This document shows, in pieces, positions 1-9,779 of a DNA stretch of 64,000 bases (positions are counted from its first letter, which is position 1; each line of letters opens with the position of its first letter). The notes beneath the pieces were generated by a model. That model ran no database searches. It had not been told where the DNA came from and saw only the letters and a list, made by a program, of their open reading frames with translations. A program made the position numbers and the translations under genes. Where the stretch lies: NCBI GenBank assembly GCA_005776585.1, contig SXOX01000149.1:22211-86210 (forward strand), written 5' to 3'. The DNA is from Pseudomonadota bacterium. GTDB lineage: Bacteria; Myxococcota_A; UBA9042; GCA-2863065.

Positions 1-2065
1 TGCGTGCACGGGTTGGCGTCGTCACACGGAACAGCCGGGCCACCGGCGCAGCTGCCGTCGGCACAGGTGTCTCCCGCAGTGCACGGGTTGCCATCGTCGC
101 ACGGGGCCGCGTTGTCGACGTGCGCGCATCCCACGGCCGACTTGCAGACGTCGGTCGTGCATGGATTGCCGTCGTCACAGGGCAAGTCGGCGGAGGTGTG
201 CGCGCAGCCCTTGCCCGCGACGCAGGCGTCGGTCGTGCAGACGTCCCCATCCGTGCAGGCCGTGTCCGACGGAGTCTGGCTGCACCCAGCCGTCGGACTG
301 CACGCGTCGACCGTGCAATCGACGCCGTCGTCGCAGAGCGTGCTCACAGCGACATGCGTACATCCGAGTTGAGGCTCGCAGGCATCGATGGTGCAGCCGA
401 CGCCGTCGTCACAGTCGATTGCTACGCCGCCAACGCATGCTCCGGACGCGCAGTGGTGTCCCATGGTACAGGCGTCACCGTCCGAGCAGGGCAACGTATT
501 GTCGTCATGCGAACAGCCGCTCAGCGCGTTGCATGTGTCGTGCGTGCACGGGTTGCCGTCATCGCAGATGAGGAGGGCCTTGCCCATGCAGCTCCCCGAC
601 TGGCACGTGTCGCCCGTCGTGCACAGGGATCCGTCGGTGCAAGGCAGCGTGTTCGCAACGTAGGCGCAGGCTCCGCCCTGACACGAATCGGTCGTGCACG
701 GGTTACCGTCGTCGCAGGCCATCGGCGGACCGCCCCCGCACAGACTGCCGGCGCACATGTCCCCGATGGTGCAGGGATTGCCGTCGTTGCAAGGCTTGGT
801 GTTGACCGTCTGAATGCAGGCGCCGCCCTGGCACAGGTCATCAGTACACGGGTTGCCGTCGTTGCAGACTTTCGGCGCGCCCGAAACACACGCGCCATTG
901 CCGCATGCGTCACTTACCGTACACAGGTCGTCGTCACTACAAGGATGCGCGTTCGCCGAGTTCTTGCACACGCCGCCGATGCAAGCGTCGTCCGTGCACT
1001 CGTTTCCGTCATCACAGGCCTTGGTGACTCCCTGGCAGCTCCCACCGGTGCACCAGTCGCCCTCCGTGCACGGGTTCGCGTCGTCGCACGGCACCGAGTG
1101 GCTCACGTACTGACAGGTTCCTGCCGCGCAGGAGTCCGCCGTACACGGGTTGCCATCGTTGCAGACCACCGCCGGTCCCGAGGCGCAGGCGCCGCCGAGG
1201 CACTGATCACCCTTCGTACATGGGTTACCGTCCTCGCAAGGGCTGGTGAGGCTCGCGTGCGTGCAGCCGCTCGCGGGGTTGCATCCGTCCTGGGTACAGG
1301 GGTTTCCGTCGTCACATGGAAGAGGCGCCTTGCCCTGACAGGCCCCCGCCACGCACGCGTCGCTGACAGTGCACGCCGAGCCGTCGTTGCACGGCAACGC
1401 GTTCGGGACATGAGCGCAGCTCCCGCCCTGACATGTGTCGGTGGTGCACGGGTTGCCGTCGTCACACTTCAAGGGCGGTCCCCCGACACACGACCCACCG
1501 GAGCAGGTGTCACCTTGAGTGCAGGGATCGCCATCGCTGCAGACCTTCGCATTGGCTACGTTCGTACAGCTTCCGCCATGGCACGCGTCGGTCGTGCACG
1601 GGTTGCCGTCGTCGCAGCTCTTCGGCGGACCCGCAGCGCACCAACCGCCGTTGCATGTGTCTCCTACCGTACACTGGTCGTTGTCCGAGCACGGGTTGGC
1701 GTTGAGCCACTGCTGGCAGCTTCCCCCGATGCACGTGTCGTCGGTGCATGCGTTGCCGTCGTCGCAGATCTTGGGAATGCCCTGGCAGCTTCCTGCGGAA
1801 CACCAGTCGCCCTCGGTGCACGCGTTCGCGTCGTTGCATGGCGCCGAGATGTTCACGTACTGGCACGAGCCCCCGGCGCAGGTGTCGGTCGTGCACGGGT
1901 TGCCGTCATTGCAGACCTTTGGCGGGCCGCCAAGGCACGTGCCCCCGGAACACGAGTCGTTCTGAGTGCACGAGTCGTAGTCGCTGCAGCTTCCGGACGT
2001 CGGCGGGAAGCTGCACGTCCCACCGCTGCACGAGTCCGCAGTGCACGGGTTGCCGTCGGTGCAGG
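1..2065 (-). repeat. Intragenic ~75-bp (25-aa) Cys-rich tandem repeat, with a 150-bp double-unit period
   Basis: The CDDGNPCT-encoding landmark recurs every 147-153 bp with intermediate copies (e.g. 619 vs 694, 75 bp). Confidence 0.85.
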
Positions 2066-2903
2066 GCGTGGCGGTACCCCACTGGTAGCAGCCTTGGCCG
2101 TCCGAGACGCAGGTTCGAACGCCCCCGCCGTAACACTCCTTCTGCCCCGCCGAACACGTCGACGTGCACGAGGGAACGCACTGACCACTACCCGTGCACT
2201 TCATGCCCGTCCCGCAGCCCCACTGGAGCCAGGTCGTACAGCCCGACCCGACGACGGTGCACTTCTCGTAGTTCGCGGTGCCCGAGCACTTCGTCGCACC
2301 CTCGGCGCACTCGTCGGTGCAGTCCGCCGAGTAATCGAGGTGGTCAGCGAAGAGCTTGATGGACGTTCCGGTGCAGCTATAGCAGCAGGTCGTGCCCTGC
2401 TGGTTGTCGAACAAGATGACTTTGTGCGAGCCGACCCCCAGCTTCACGCTGTCGAAGATCGTGACCCACTTGCCCACGTTGGCCTGCTGGTTGACGACGA
2501 CATCTGTGGTGCTCCCGTCCGAGCGCAGGAGTCGATAGGTCACCGCAGTTGCCGTGTTGGCGACCGTCACGGTGTTGCAGAGTGCAGACGTCGGGTTGGG
2601 AATCCACACCATGATCGTGTAGATGCCCGACGCGCTCGTGGAGAATGACCACTGCGCGTTGTCCCCGCCGTAGCTGGACAGGTTGCCGCCCGACGGCAAC
2701 GAGCAGCCGCTCTTGAACGTCCACCACGGCAAGCCGCCGCCCTGGCGGTCGTGCCATCCGGCGACGTTCGAGCAGCCGCCGACGATCGAGGCGGGTGTCG
2801 AGCCATGGAAGATGGACGGGTTGATCTCGGTCGCGACCGCGATGCGGGCGGTTCCGATGAGGACGAGTGACATGAGGACGGTGCGGGCGAGGACGTTGAG
2901 CAC
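1..2903 (-). CDS. Secreted cysteine-rich repeat protein, partial (C-terminus beyond left edge)
   Basis: Reverse strand from GTG at 2903 reads VLNVLARTVLMSLVLIGTARIAVATEINPSIFHGS... (signal peptide), with GGAGG just upstream, then many C-[DN]-DGNPC-T repeats. Repeat landmarks (gtgcacgggttgccgtc) fall at 2041, 1891, 1744, 1594, 1444, 1294, 1141, 994, 844, 694 and 544, all spacings multiples of 3. Absent from the ORF track because no stop lies within the window. Confidence 0.9.
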   Translation of the reverse strand, partial: MLNVLARTVLMSLVLIGTARIAVATEINPSIFHGSTPASIVGGCSNVAGWHDRQGGGLPWWTFKSGCSLPSGGNLSSYGGDNAQWSFSTSASGIYTIMVWIPNPTSALCNTVTVANTATAVTYRLLRSDGSTTDVVVNQQANVGKWVTIFDSVKLGVGSHKVILFDNQQGTTCCYSCTGTSIKLFADHLDYSADCTDECAEGATKCSGTANYEKCTVVGSGCTTWLQWGCGTGMKCTGSGQCVPSCTSTCSAGQKECYGGGVRTCVSDGQGCYQWGTATPCTDGNPCTADSCSGGTCSFPPTSGSCSDYDSCTQNDSCSGGTCLGGPPKVCNDGNPCTTDTCAGGSCQYVNISAPCNDANACTEGDWCSAGSCQGIPKICDDGNACTDDTCIGGSCQQWLNANPCSDNDQCTVGDTCNGGWCAAGPPKSCDDGNPCTTDACHGGSCTNVANAKVCSDGDPCTQGDTCSGGSCVGGPPLKCDDGNPCTTDTCQGGSCAHVPNALPCNDGSACTVSDACVAGACQGKAPLPCDDGNPCTQDGCNPASGCTHASLTSPCEDGNPCTKGDQCLGGACASGPAVVCNDGNPCTADSCAAGTCQYVSHSVPCDDANPCTEGDWCTGGSCQGVTKACDDGNECTDDACIGGVCKNSANAHPCSDDDLCTVSDACGNGACVSGAPKVCNDGNPCTDDLCQGGACIQTVNTKPCNDGNPCTIGDMCAGSLCGGGPPMACDDGNPCTTDSCQGGACAYVANTLPCTDGSLCTTGDTCQSGSCMGKALLICDDGNPCTHDTCNALSGCSHDDNTLPCSDGDACTMGHHCASGACVGGVAIDCDDGVGCTIDACEPQLGCTHVAVSTLCDDGVDCTVDACSPTAGCSQTPSDTACTDGDVCTTDACVAGKGCAHTSADLPCDDGNPCTTDVCKSAVGCAHVDNAAPCDDGNPCTAGDTCADGSCAGGPAVPCDDANPCT

Positions 2904-3064
2904 GGTGTACCTCCAGGGTTGGTGCTGGGGGAGGGACGTCCGAACTCCGGCAGACCTGACGCGGCGCGAATCGGCTCGGTGGAAGTCGGACCTGCCGCGA
3001 CCTGCCGAGGAACGAACGAACCCGGTGTCAGCACGGTCCCCCTCGAATCGTTTCTCTTGGAGCC

Positions 3065-3095
3065 GTTGCGTCGCAACGCGATCGGCGTCTAGAAT
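3065..3095 (+). promoter_or_regulatory. Possible promoter/operator: palindrome GTTGCGTCGCAAC overlapping a -35-like TTGCGT, 18 bp from TAGAAT
   Basis: Perfect 6-1-6 inverted repeat at 3065-3077 and a -10-like hexamer at 3090-3095, just upstream of the vWA operon in the divergent intergenic region. Confidence 0.3.
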
Positions 3096-3101
3096 CGCTC
3101 G

Positions 3102-6100
3102 ATGGACTCAGGGGGACTCGTGCACGTGCATCGCTCCGCTCGCTTGGCCCTCGTGCTTGTCGCGTGCCTGTCCTCGCTCGCGCACGCCGAGGGGCCGCCG
3201 ATCGCTGCGCGTGACCCAATCTACCTCATGGTCATCGACCACTCGGGCTCCATGCGCGACGAGGGTCGCTGGCGCAAGGCCAAAGCGCTTGCCCTCGATC
3301 TCCTCCGCGCGGTCCCCGACGGAGCCCACGTGTGGGTTGGCCGGTTCGGCTCCGCGTGCATCTCGACGTCGTTCGATCTCCGCCAGCGGACGGACCGCGA
3401 GCGCGCGATCGCGCACGTCGAGAGGGAGTATACGGAGCCCGCCTCCACGAGCCCGACGGCGCTCTTCGATGCCATCGGCGCGGCCGTGGTCAACGCCGAA
3501 GCGCTGTTGAAGGACGTGCCGGGTCGGCCCGTCAACCTCATGATCTACTCCGACGGCGCCGACAACGTCTCCAAGCACTGGTGCGCCGGAGCGGACCCCA
3601 ACGAGGTGAGGTGTGGGCCAAAGTTGTCCGTCTGTCATCGGGTGCACCGGCTCGCCCAGCCGCCCAATGACGCCACGGTGTTCATCGGACGCTACGCCGG
3701 GGCGCCCGAGGTGCTGTCCTCCGCGTGCGCGCGCCGTGTCGAGATGCCCGAGACCGCCGTGCACTACGTGCCGGTCGAGGTGACGCCGAAGCAGGCAGTG
3801 ATCGCCCGAGACGCTCCTGCGTTTGACCTCACGTTCAGCCTCGCGGGCGAAGCGACGGCGCTGCTGGGGCCGGAGACCTCACACCGGCGCGTACAGGTGG
3901 TCTTCAACGGGAGCGGGCCGCTCGCCGGCGCTCGGTTGGCGGCGACCGAGGTGGTCCTCCAGGGCAAGACGACACAACAGCGAATGGAGCTGGTCCTCCC
4001 GGCTGGCCTGCCGGACAACCAGGACCTCCGTGGCACGATCCGCCTGACATGGCCGGCGCCCAAGTCCGGGATCGTGCTCGCGACGAACGCGGTCGACGTG
4101 ACCGTCCAGAAGCAGGAGCTCGACATCACTGACGTCTGGCCCTGCCCCGGGCGCGAGCAGTGTGCCGTTCCGATTGGCCGGCCAGTCCAGTTCCTGGTCA
4201 GGACCGCCAGCGCGGCGATGGTCACCTGGTCTTCGTCGCCGGAGAGCGACGCGAACAAGCGTGACTTCGACGCGCGCGGCGCCGAGCTCACCCATACCTA
4301 CACCGAGGCGGGCCCACGGCGGGTTACAGTGACCGTCTCCCGTGGCGACCAGAAGCGCAGGCGTCAGCTCAAGCTCAACGTGCTGGACGTCTCATTTCGG
4401 ATCGAACGGCCCGACGTCGTCTTCGCGGGTCAACCGGCAGTGCTGAGGGTCGATTCGCGTACGTCGCAGGGATTCACGCAGTTTCGGTGGCTCGTCGACG
4501 GTCTGCCCTTCGAGGGCCGGGGCGCTGCGGGGTCGGAGTTCGAGACGACGTTCGATCAAACGGGCCGCGTCACAGTCCGCGCGCAAGGCACCCATGCACA
4601 GCTCGAGGGCGTCCAGCAGAGCGTCGAGCTCGACGTGCTCGCACGACCGGAGCTCATGCTCGAGGTCGGTGGCACAGGGCACGTCAATCGCGAGTCCTAT
4701 GGGTACGGCGAGCTGCCGCTCGAAGCCACGACTGTCGGCCCGGTCAAGCGGGTCCGTTTCATCGTGGCACGTGTCTCTGATCCCACGTTGCGCCGTGAGG
4801 TCGGGCCGGTCGATGTCGGAGAGTCGCACCGGGCGGTCGCCGCCGTGCAACTCTACGAGCGCGATCGCTGGGAGCGGGTCGTGATCACCGCGGAGGGCGA
4901 GGTCACTGGGTGGAAGGGCGCGATATCGTCCCGATCGCACACCATCGCGCTGACGTCCCCCGACCGAACGCTCGCCTTCACGAGCCCGGCCGCCAACGCC
5001 GCGATGCGCTTTGCGACTCGGACGCCCATAGTCGCCAACGTGAGCGCCCCGGGCGTCACCGAAGTCGTTTGGTCGGCCCACGTTGGTACCGAGGTCGTAG
5101 CGCGCGACGTCGTGGCTCCCGTGATCGAGGGAAAGAGCACCTTCGAGCTCGAGATCCCGATACGGCCAACCGACGTGGACGTGGTTGTCTCGTGCGTAGG
5201 TCGCTTCGGTCCGACCTTCCCCGCGCCGCCGACGCCGCCCACGGCGACCGCGACGTGGAGCGTGCAGCACGCGCCACTCGACCTGGAGCTGAGTGTCGCG
5301 ACCGCTGGCGGTTGGCGTCGACCCTATCTCCTCGTCGCAACGTGCACGCCCGAGTGCACGCGCGCGACCTGGGACTTCGGCGACGCGACGCCTGAACTCA
5401 CGGGTCCGGCGCTCTCGGTCCAGCACGAATACGTCAAGGCCGGGTCCTACTCCGTTCGAGTGACCGGGACCGCGGCCGGCGGACGTACTGCGCAAGCATC
5501 GACCACGACCGTCGTCAGCTTCGCCCCCATCCGCCCGAACATCGACATTCCCGCTGCGATCGACGTCGGCAACCCGGTACGGCTCCTCGATCGGTCGGAG
5601 GGCGACGTCGCGTCGGCCGCGTGGCTCTTGGACGACGTTGCGGTTCATGACGGCCAACACGAGGTCGTGATCGACGCGTCCGGCCATCACGTGATCACGC
5701 GCCTCCTCGTGGCACCGGACGGCACCGAGCACGTCCTCCGCGCCGCGATCTTCGTACGCAACCCGAACGCGTTCTACCTCGTCCTTTTCGCCTGCATCGT
5801 GTCGGTATTGGCCACATTGATCGTCTTTGCGGGAAACCGTCCAGCACGCTACGAGCTTCGCGCGGCTGGGCGCGACTCCCCACTGGCGAACGGCGCGGTG
5901 ACCGAGATACCGTGGCGCCGACTTCAGTGGCGCCGGGCAAGACCGCACAAGGTGGCCCGCATGGCGGTCTCTGGACTCGCTCCCGAGGTCCCCGAGTTCG
6001 ACGTGTGGCGTTCGGAGGAGTATCAATCCGCCGCGATCGTGGTGGCTCAAAGCACTGAGTCCGGCAAGGGTCACAAGGGCAATATCACGCTCGATGATTC

Positions 6101-6335
6101 GGCGGATAGCGGGCTTGGGCTCCAATTGAAGCATCACGTCTCCGATCTGTCGCAATGGATCTTGACGGGTCAGCGCGGCGGTGACGCGAACCACGCGCCT
6201 CCCGAGTTGCATCTTCTTCTCGACGACGCACGCGCTGAGAAGCCGATCTGGAGCGATGTGTTCATCTGCGGAATCGCGGTCGTGGGAGCCATTGCAGTCG
6301 TCTACGGAGCATGGCAGTATTTTTGCTTGGCCTAA
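3102..6335 (+). CDS. vWA-domain exported/membrane protein with PKD-like domain and C-terminal TM helices
   Basis: YLMVIDHSGSMRDEG is a MIDAS DxSxS motif. N-terminal signal-like segment (LALVLVACLSSLAHA). TWDFGDATPELTGPALSVQHEYVKAGSYSVRV is PKD-like. Hydrophobic segments FYLVLFACIVSVLATLIVFA and VFICGIAVVGAIAVVYGAW. The start may be GTG 3120, which has AGGGGGA upstream. Confidence 0.85.
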   Translation: MDSGGLVHVHRSARLALVLVACLSSLAHAEGPPIAARDPIYLMVIDHSGSMRDEGRWRKAKALALDLLRAVPDGAHVWVGRFGSACISTSFDLRQRTDRERAIAHVEREYTEPASTSPTALFDAIGAAVVNAEALLKDVPGRPVNLMIYSDGADNVSKHWCAGADPNEVRCGPKLSVCHRVHRLAQPPNDATVFIGRYAGAPEVLSSACARRVEMPETAVHYVPVEVTPKQAVIARDAPAFDLTFSLAGEATALLGPETSHRRVQVVFNGSGPLAGARLAATEVVLQGKTTQQRMELVLPAGLPDNQDLRGTIRLTWPAPKSGIVLATNAVDVTVQKQELDITDVWPCPGREQCAVPIGRPVQFLVRTASAAMVTWSSSPESDANKRDFDARGAELTHTYTEAGPRRVTVTVSRGDQKRRRQLKLNVLDVSFRIERPDVVFAGQPAVLRVDSRTSQGFTQFRWLVDGLPFEGRGAAGSEFETTFDQTGRVTVRAQGTHAQLEGVQQSVELDVLARPELMLEVGGTGHVNRESYGYGELPLEATTVGPVKRVRFIVARVSDPTLRREVGPVDVGESHRAVAAVQLYERDRWERVVITAEGEVTGWKGAISSRSHTIALTSPDRTLAFTSPAANAAMRFATRTPIVANVSAPGVTEVVWSAHVGTEVVARDVVAPVIEGKSTFELEIPIRPTDVDVVVSCVGRFGPTFPAPPTPPTATATWSVQHAPLDLELSVATAGGWRRPYLLVATCTPECTRATWDFGDATPELTGPALSVQHEYVKAGSYSVRVTGTAAGGRTAQASTTTVVSFAPIRPNIDIPAAIDVGNPVRLLDRSEGDVASAAWLLDDVAVHDGQHEVVIDASGHHVITRLLVAPDGTEHVLRAAIFVRNPNAFYLVLFACIVSVLATLIVFAGNRPARYELRAAGRDSPLANGAVTEIPWRRLQWRRARPHKVARMAVSGLAPEVPEFDVWRSEEYQSAAIVVAQSTESGKGHKGNITLDDSADSGLGLQLKHHVSDLSQWILTGQRGGDANHAPPELHLLLDDARAEKPIWSDVFICGIAVVGAIAVVYGAWQYFCLA

Positions 6336-6352
6336 GGCAACGGAGGAGACGC

Positions 6353-9300
6353 ATGGGGGGCCCTAACATTTTCGTCGGCTGTGGCGGTTCTGGACTGAAG
6401 ACCATCCTACGGGTGCACGAGCTCCTCACAGAGGATCCCGAGTGGCGCAAGCGCATGGCAACCGACGTCTACTACGTGGCCGTCGATACCCACACGGAGG
6501 ACCTCAACGCCTTCAATCGGGAGGTCGAAGCGCTGAATCGTGGCGCTAGGGGCCCGTACGTCACGTCGATCGCGATCGCCAAGGGCATCACCTCGCTCCA
6601 TGAGGTCGTCTATCCCGACTTCGGCCGCATCGCCCCCTCGCCGTCGGACGCGCGCGGCATCCGCCATCAGCGTCATTGGTGGCGTAATCCCAAGGGCGAC
6701 CCCTTCATCGCATTCAACGTTCAGGGTCCGGTGACCGACGGGGCCGGTCAATGCCCGGCCATCGCCTACCTCCTGGCGTGGAAGCGCATGGGAGACGTCG
6801 ACCGCGAGCTCCGTAAGGTCATCGACGAGATTCGCAGGCGCCGCAAGGCCGAACGCCCGCTCGAGGGGGCGCGGTTCACGGTGACCGGCAGCCTTGCCGG
6901 TGGAACCGGGCGTGGTTGTTGGAACCTCGTTGCCTACAAGCTTCGTACGTTCTTCGAGGAGGCGGGCCAGTCCGACGTCATGGTCGAGGCCTATTTCTAC
7001 GACGCGTCGACATTCAACGACGTCATGGAAGCGCACCCCGAGACGAAGCTCGCGATGCATGTGAACTCCCTCACCGGCGCCTCCGAGCTCTCGTGCTGGA
7101 TGAAGAACACTCAGAGCGAGCTTCGCGACGAGCCGACCTACGACTATCGGCTCCCGCGGCTCGAGTCTCCCTGGGACGAGACGGCCGACGTCATCGCCGC
7201 GGACCTGTCGCTCAACCCCAAGAGCTCCCGGCCGGTCGACATCGCCCACCTCGTCTTCCGTGCAAGCACGGCGACGCATCTCGCGACGTCGTCGCAGTTC
7301 CAGAGCATGGTTGGCACGGCGCTCTACGCAAAGACGACACTGGCGCACCTCAAGGGTGTGCAGATCAATCTTCAGAACAATCGCTACCGAGGGCTCGGGG
7401 TCGCCTCGTTCGAGGTCAACGCGACCCAGATCCGGAAGTACTTCGAGTCCCGCGCGCGCACGCGGCTTCTCGACCGGCTGCTCGAGAGCGACGCCAGCCG
7501 GGTCGAGGATGACGCACAGGACGTCCTCGACGATCTCCAGCTGCTCGTCCGCGCCTCGGACAACAGCCTCGACGCGTTCAAGTCCGACGCAAAGGGCGAC
7601 CTGCTCCAGCGCTCGCTGTATCACCTCGAGCAGGCGCGCAAGCCGCGCCTCGACAACCTGCACAAGAAGCTCGAAGCAGACGACCCGGCGCAGGTGAAGC
7701 GCTTCATCGAAGAGGCCCTGGTCCCGTCGCGGCCGGAAGCCGAGGCCGCTCTTGGGAAGGCGCTGTCGGAGCTCGTCGGTAGTGGCGGATCGGGCGACAT
7801 CGCGCAGCGAGTGGCCGCTCGGATGCAAGTGGCGCTCGAGGAGCGCCTGAAGAGGCACGCGTCTCCGAAGGATGTGCTCGACTTCCTCGCCGCGTGCGAG
7901 AAGCGCCTGCAGGACGTGGTCGATGGCCTCCCCTCGGCGCACCACATGGAAGCCGGCGCCAAGAAGCCACTCATGGAGTGGGTCACTGCGTCAAAGAAGG
8001 AATACGTGGTCTTCGGACCCCACTTCAACGCCGAAGAACGACAGCGGCTCAAGGACTTGACGCGGGCGGGCATTGGTTTCGTCCACTACACCGACCTGCG
8101 CAACGCCATTGCGCGCACGTTCGATTCGTTGAAGGCGCCCTTCGCTCAGTGGAGGTCCTCGGCTGCGGGGATGCTCAAGCGCGTCGAACACCTGCGGACC
8201 GAGCTCAAGCACGACCTCGCGCGCGATGCGCATGCCGGTGGCGGTGATGTGTTTCACTTGCTGTTCGCCGATCCGACCCACCCCGAGCGGTCCATCCCCG
8301 AGAGCTTCTCCGAGTCGATCTTTTACAAGCGCGAGCTTCGGCCGGTGCTTACCCGGGACGAGGAGCGTGAAGCACTCGACCGTGCGCTCGCCGCGTCCTC
8401 CGGCGCCGCGGCCCAGGTGGTCGAAGTCCTTCACAAGGCGATGTTCGCCGAGGATGCCCGCCTGTCGGCGGATCGCTACGAGCGCACGCGCGCGTTCGAC
8501 GAGCAGCTCAAGGCTGCGCTCGCGGGCACGGTCAGACTCCCGCGCAACTTCATGGAGCAGTTCCGATTCCGCCCGGTCATCGAGCGCCTGCGCGGCGCAT
8601 GGCTCGAACGCCTCCGGGCCGCGCGCGGCGACGAGGACCACCTGCATGCGCTCCAGAGTCAGTTCACGACGTTCTTCGGCGTTGAGGTCGAGTCCATCGG
8701 CGACGACTTCGACATGCCCGATCCGCCCGAATTCCTCTTGGCGATGGCCGCGAGCCTCGCGCGCACCTGCAAGTGCTACTGGCAAGCGCGCAAGATCCTC
8801 GTCGACCGGTCGACTGACAGGAGCAAGCGGGACGAGGTCCGGAACCCCTCCAACGTCGTAACGGACTCCATCACGCTCTTCCTGCCCGACATTGGAGACG
8901 CGGCCGATGACGGTGGGCTGCGCGAAGCCATGATGAAGGCGCTCCCCGACCTCGACGGTCGATTCTCCGTCGTCACGGGCAAGACCGCCAGCGCATCGAA
9001 CCCCTACATCGTTCTGGCCCACGCAACGTCCTCCACCGACGAGCTCGAGGACATCCTGAGTCTCGATTACTACCGCTCCGACGCCCAGGTGAAGCGGTGG
9101 CTGGAGCTGTGCGAGTCGCCCACCGGCGACAGCTGGTTCACGAGTCGCGATGGACAGAAGGGGATCGGTTACATCGATCCCATCTACGTGCATGAGCCGC
9201 GGCTCGCCAACTACCGGTGGCGTCCCTGGCTTACGAAGGAGGGTCCTGACCTCAAGACCGAGCACCAGGCCCTCGATGCTCTGCTGTACGCGCTCTATGA

Positions 9301-9769
9301 GCCGCCCGAAGCGCTCGCGTCACAGCTCGGCAAGATCGGCTGGACGCTGCCAGTGGCCACGATGGGCGCAAAGCAGCGAATCGCTTTCACGCGGCAGGCC
9401 TATAGCATCGAAGAGTGGCAGCGCTCCGGCACGACAACCGCCGATCCGCGACCGTGGAAGACCGGCGACATCCTGGGCATCGGGCTTCATCGTGCACTCG
9501 CTGTCCTTCGGGGCCAGGGTGACAAGCAGGCGCGTGATTCGGATGCGTGGCGCGCGTGGCGCCCGGCGCTGTACGGAGAGGCCGAGGTCTTCTGGACCTC
9601 TGTCGGGACGAAGCTCGGCTTTGGCGCAGGATCCGATCGCCGCAAGGATCTGTGGCGGGTACATCGGGACCGTTTCGCGACATTGCTCACCAAGGCCAAG
9701 CGCGAGACCGAGGAGTACGAGGCACTGGACCAGCTCCTGAAGCGCATCGAAGAGCACCTCCGCACCTGA
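6353..9769 (+). CDS. Tubulin/FtsZ-like GTPase family protein (Tubulin_2-like)
   Basis: MGGPNIFVGCGGSGLKTIL N-terminus (GxGGxG) and GSLAGGTGRGCWNLVAYKLR, resembling the tubulin GGGTGSG signature. Start set at ATG 6353 with ggaggag upstream, not the ORF-track start at 6311. Confidence 0.8.
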   Translation: MGGPNIFVGCGGSGLKTILRVHELLTEDPEWRKRMATDVYYVAVDTHTEDLNAFNREVEALNRGARGPYVTSIAIAKGITSLHEVVYPDFGRIAPSPSDARGIRHQRHWWRNPKGDPFIAFNVQGPVTDGAGQCPAIAYLLAWKRMGDVDRELRKVIDEIRRRRKAERPLEGARFTVTGSLAGGTGRGCWNLVAYKLRTFFEEAGQSDVMVEAYFYDASTFNDVMEAHPETKLAMHVNSLTGASELSCWMKNTQSELRDEPTYDYRLPRLESPWDETADVIAADLSLNPKSSRPVDIAHLVFRASTATHLATSSQFQSMVGTALYAKTTLAHLKGVQINLQNNRYRGLGVASFEVNATQIRKYFESRARTRLLDRLLESDASRVEDDAQDVLDDLQLLVRASDNSLDAFKSDAKGDLLQRSLYHLEQARKPRLDNLHKKLEADDPAQVKRFIEEALVPSRPEAEAALGKALSELVGSGGSGDIAQRVAARMQVALEERLKRHASPKDVLDFLAACEKRLQDVVDGLPSAHHMEAGAKKPLMEWVTASKKEYVVFGPHFNAEERQRLKDLTRAGIGFVHYTDLRNAIARTFDSLKAPFAQWRSSAAGMLKRVEHLRTELKHDLARDAHAGGGDVFHLLFADPTHPERSIPESFSESIFYKRELRPVLTRDEEREALDRALAASSGAAAQVVEVLHKAMFAEDARLSADRYERTRAFDEQLKAALAGTVRLPRNFMEQFRFRPVIERLRGAWLERLRAARGDEDHLHALQSQFTTFFGVEVESIGDDFDMPDPPEFLLAMAASLARTCKCYWQARKILVDRSTDRSKRDEVRNPSNVVTDSITLFLPDIGDAADDGGLREAMMKALPDLDGRFSVVTGKTASASNPYIVLAHATSSTDELEDILSLDYYRSDAQVKRWLELCESPTGDSWFTSRDGQKGIGYIDPIYVHEPRLANYRWRPWLTKEGPDLKTEHQALDALLYALYEPPEALASQLGKIGWTLPVATMGAKQRIAFTRQAYSIEEWQRSGTTTADPRPWKTGDILGIGLHRALAVLRGQGDKQARDSDAWRAWRPALYGEAEVFWTSVGTKLGFGAGSDRRKDLWRVHRDRFATLLTKAKRETEEYEALDQLLKRIEEHLRT

Positions 9770-9779
9770 GCCGACCTAC

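Noticed and set aside
1-2065. Regularly spaced repeats considered as a CRISPR array
   Set aside because: 75-bp units are coding throughout, degenerate, with no constant repeat/variable spacer structure and no cas genes.
120-2648. 842-aa + strand ORF
   Set aside because: Antisense to the Cys-rich repeat gene; Arg/Ala/Val-rich low-complexity translation with no domain. Artefact of high GC and repeat periodicity.
4392-6212. 606-aa minus ORF, and similar long minus ORFs at 6407-7945 and 7991-9265
   Set aside because: Antisense to the vWA and tubulin-like genes, which have recognisable motifs and ribosome-binding sites; shadow ORFs of high GC3.
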